From Rhizobium mongolense subsp. loessense (lineage in GTDB: Bacteria; Pseudomonadota; Alphaproteobacteria; Rhizobiales; Rhizobiaceae): a stretch of 64,000 nt of DNA. A program made the translations under genes and the position numbers. Position 1 is the stretch's first letter. The number at the start of each line of letters is the position of its first letter. Positions 62,410 to 64,000 of this stretch are shown here, piece by piece. The stretch is from positions 1,426,001-1,490,000 of the forward strand of contig NZ_FMTM01000001.1 in the NCBI RefSeq assembly GCF_900099775.1, given 5' to 3'. The notes below the pieces were generated by a model. The model saw nothing but the letters and a program-made list of their open reading frames with translations, had not been told where the DNA came from and did not search any database.

Positions 62410-64000
62410 ATGCATGAAGTTCAAAATGAGACACGAAGCAAGGGGCAAACCGGGGGAGTCCAAAAACAAGACAGCCCAAGGTTGCTGGTTATTCAAGCAA
62501 AGCGTGTATTTTTGTTTGGGTTGCTTTATGCAGCTGCACTAAGCGTGTGTCTGAACATATTACAACTGACGATGCCCCTGTTCATGCTGCAAGTTCATGA
62601 CAGGGTACTCAACAGTCAGAGCATGGACACACTTGCAATGCTCACCATCTTGGCCGTCGGCGCCCTTGTGGTGCTCGGTGTTCTGGAATTCATCCGTGCC
62701 CTCTCGTTCCAAGCCATCGGAGGCGCGCTCGTGCGTCGGCTGAACATGCCCGTCCTGGCGGCCGCCGTTCAGGCTTCTGTCGATCAGGGCCTGTCGCGCG
62801 CGACCCAGTCGCTTCGGGACATCGCAGAATTGCGAAGCTTCCTGACCTCGTCAGCGGTCAGTGCGCCCCTAGACGCTGCCTGGTCACCGATTTTCCTCGG
62901 CGCCCTTTTCCTTTTGCATCCGCTTTTTGGTCTAATCGGAGCCGTCTCCGCCGCACTGCTCATTTGCGGCGGACTGGTCACGGACATGTTGACGCACCAA
63001 CTCATCAAGGAAGCGAATCAAACAAATATCGAGGCCGTGTCCAGGATTGGCGCTTCGCTGCGACATGCCGAGGCCATCGAGGCGATGGGCATGCTGCCAG
63101 CTCTGGCGAGCCGTTGGCGCTCCCTTCAACTGCAGGCTCTCAGCGCCTTTGAAACGAGTGGGTGCAGGAGCAAGGCGATGTCGTCCATCACCCGCAGCCT
63201 GCGCTATTCCATCCAGATCATGACGCTGGCAGCCGGAGCCTATCTGGTGCTGGAGCAGGAAATCACGCCTGGCGCCATGATGGCATCGAGCATTCTTGTC
63301 GGGCGCCTACTGATCCCCTTCGATTCGATCATCGAGAATTGGCGGCAATGGGTGCTGGCGATCGCTGGCTGGCGTCGCCTCGAGGCCCTTCTCAAGGCGG
63401 ATCTTGCAATCCGCCAAACGATGCCCACGCCACATTCGTCGGGCGACATTGTGGTCGATAAGCTCGTCTACGCAGCTCCGGGGCTGGATGTGCCCATCAT
63501 CAAGGGCATTTCTTTCTCCCTCTCTCCGGGCGAGGTTCTTGGCGTGATCGGTCCCTCCGCGGCCGGCAAATCGACACTCGCGCGGCTGCTGGTCGGCATC
63601 TTGCGCCCCACGTCCGGCGGCGTCTTCCTCGACGGCAACAACACCTATCTCTGGGAGCGTGGCTCGTTCGGTCAGGTGGTCGGATATCTGCCGCAATCCG
63701 TCTCGCTTTTGGAAGGCACCATTCGAGAAAACATTGGGCGAATGGCGGACAGCGATCCCTACAAGGTGCTGGAGGCGGCGCGATTGGCCGACATCCACGA
63801 AATGATCGGACGCCTGCCACTCGGTTACGACACACCCGTCGGCGACGGACATCTGACCCTTTCGGGAGGGCAGCGGCAGCGCATAGCGTTGGCGCGCTGC
63901 CTCTACAACCAACCTCGCCTCATCGTGCTCGACGAGCCGAACGCAAACCTGGACTCGATCGGCGAGCGGGCCCTTATCCGCGCGATCCAACGTGCGCGCG
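62410..64000 (+). CDS. type I secretion ABC transporter (PrtD/PrsD type), 5' part
   Basis: The gene is open to the window edge; 530 codons are visible. After a short cytoplasmic N-terminus, a transmembrane domain begins near 35 (VFLFGLLYAAALSVCLNILQLTMPLFMLQ) and carries the exporter motif VHDRVLNSQSMDTL near 70. The ATPase domain has Walker A GPSAAGKST near 381-389, signature LSGGQRQRIALARC near 484 and Walker B LIVLDEP. PrtD/PrsD-type ATPases export proteins through an adaptor and TolC. ATG at 62410 is the assumed start; the ribosome site is weak. Its substrate gene and adaptor lie beyond the window. Confidence 0.88.
   Translation, partial: MHEVQNETRSKGQTGGVQKQDSPRLLVIQAKRVFLFGLLYAAALSVCLNILQLTMPLFMLQVHDRVLNSQSMDTLAMLTILAVGALVVLGVLEFIRALSFQAIGGALVRRLNMPVLAAAVQASVDQGLSRATQSLRDIAELRSFLTSSAVSAPLDAAWSPIFLGALFLLHPLFGLIGAVSAALLICGGLVTDMLTHQLIKEANQTNIEAVSRIGASLRHAEAIEAMGMLPALASRWRSLQLQALSAFETSGCRSKAMSSITRSLRYSIQIMTLAAGAYLVLEQEITPGAMMASSILVGRLLIPFDSIIENWRQWVLAIAGWRRLEALLKADLAIRQTMPTPHSSGDIVVDKLVYAAPGLDVPIIKGISFSLSPGEVLGVIGPSAAGKSTLARLLVGILRPTSGGVFLDGNNTYLWERGSFGQVVGYLPQSVSLLEGTIRENIGRMADSDPYKVLEAARLADIHEMIGRLPLGYDTPVGDGHLTLSGGQRQRIALARCLYNQPRLIVLDEPNANLDSIGERALIRAIQRAR

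Overview
The window reads as chromosomal DNA of a Rhizobiaceae alphaproteobacterium, most like Rhizobium. The evidence is a tRNA-Ala / FYDLN-acid protein / cmk / rpsA block at the left end, high GC with GTG and TTG starts, many UgpC-type sugar ABC transporters, Gfo/Idh dehydrogenases, and a surface-polysaccharide locus at the right end. No prophage, insertion sequence or CRISPR array was seen.

Layout. (1) 1-6,200 is housekeeping: tRNA-Ala(GGC), a FYDLN-acid protein, a broken paiB-like gene where related genomes carry aroA, cmk, a structured leader RNA followed by rpsA, a long low-complexity protein, and a short RNase D. (2) 6,200-10,300 holds GABA catabolism (gabT-gabD) divergent from a fused MerR/XRE/cupin regulator, then slyX. 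(3) 10,360-33,130 is a run of sugar-acid and sugar modules. It has uxaC-uxuB; a seven-gene operon 22,213->13,490 (binding protein, two permeases, Gfo/Idh, ATPase, choline-kinase-like kinase, FAD/GcvT oxidoreductase); a TetR regulator; a four-gene operon Gfo/Idh - DUF993 - isomerase - Gfo/Idh; a LacI - DUF2264 - hydroxyacid dehydrogenase operon; and an orphan binding protein. A shared palindromic motif (core AACCnnTTAGTTA) lies before uxaC, before the ABC operon and before the DUF993 operon, so the adjacent TetR probably controls all three. (4) 33,208-39,176 is an RND efflux operon with two lipoprotein adaptors and a divergent TetR repressor. (5) 39,315-51,256 is a catabolic block bounded by imperfect 42-bp direct repeats. 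It holds an RraA-like protein, a complete ABC transporter, a GntR regulator and four different enolase-superfamily enzymes. (6) 51,506-64,000 holds a degenerate GGDEF protein, then an apparent exopolysaccharide locus: a secreted glycosidase, two pyruvyl-transferase paralogues, a fused GT2-GT4 glycosyltransferase, a large protein of uncertain family, a GT4 enzyme, a MarR regulator and the start of a type I secretion ABC transporter. Near-identical palindromes lie before the MarR gene and before the polysaccharide operon, suggesting one regulon.

The most interesting signals are the rpsA leader (three-way junction plus predicted pseudoknot), the TetR operator linking uronate catabolism to an uncharacterised sugar pathway, the repeat-flanked enolase-superfamily block, and the MarR-controlled polysaccharide locus. 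All functions are read from sequence by eye; no search was run.
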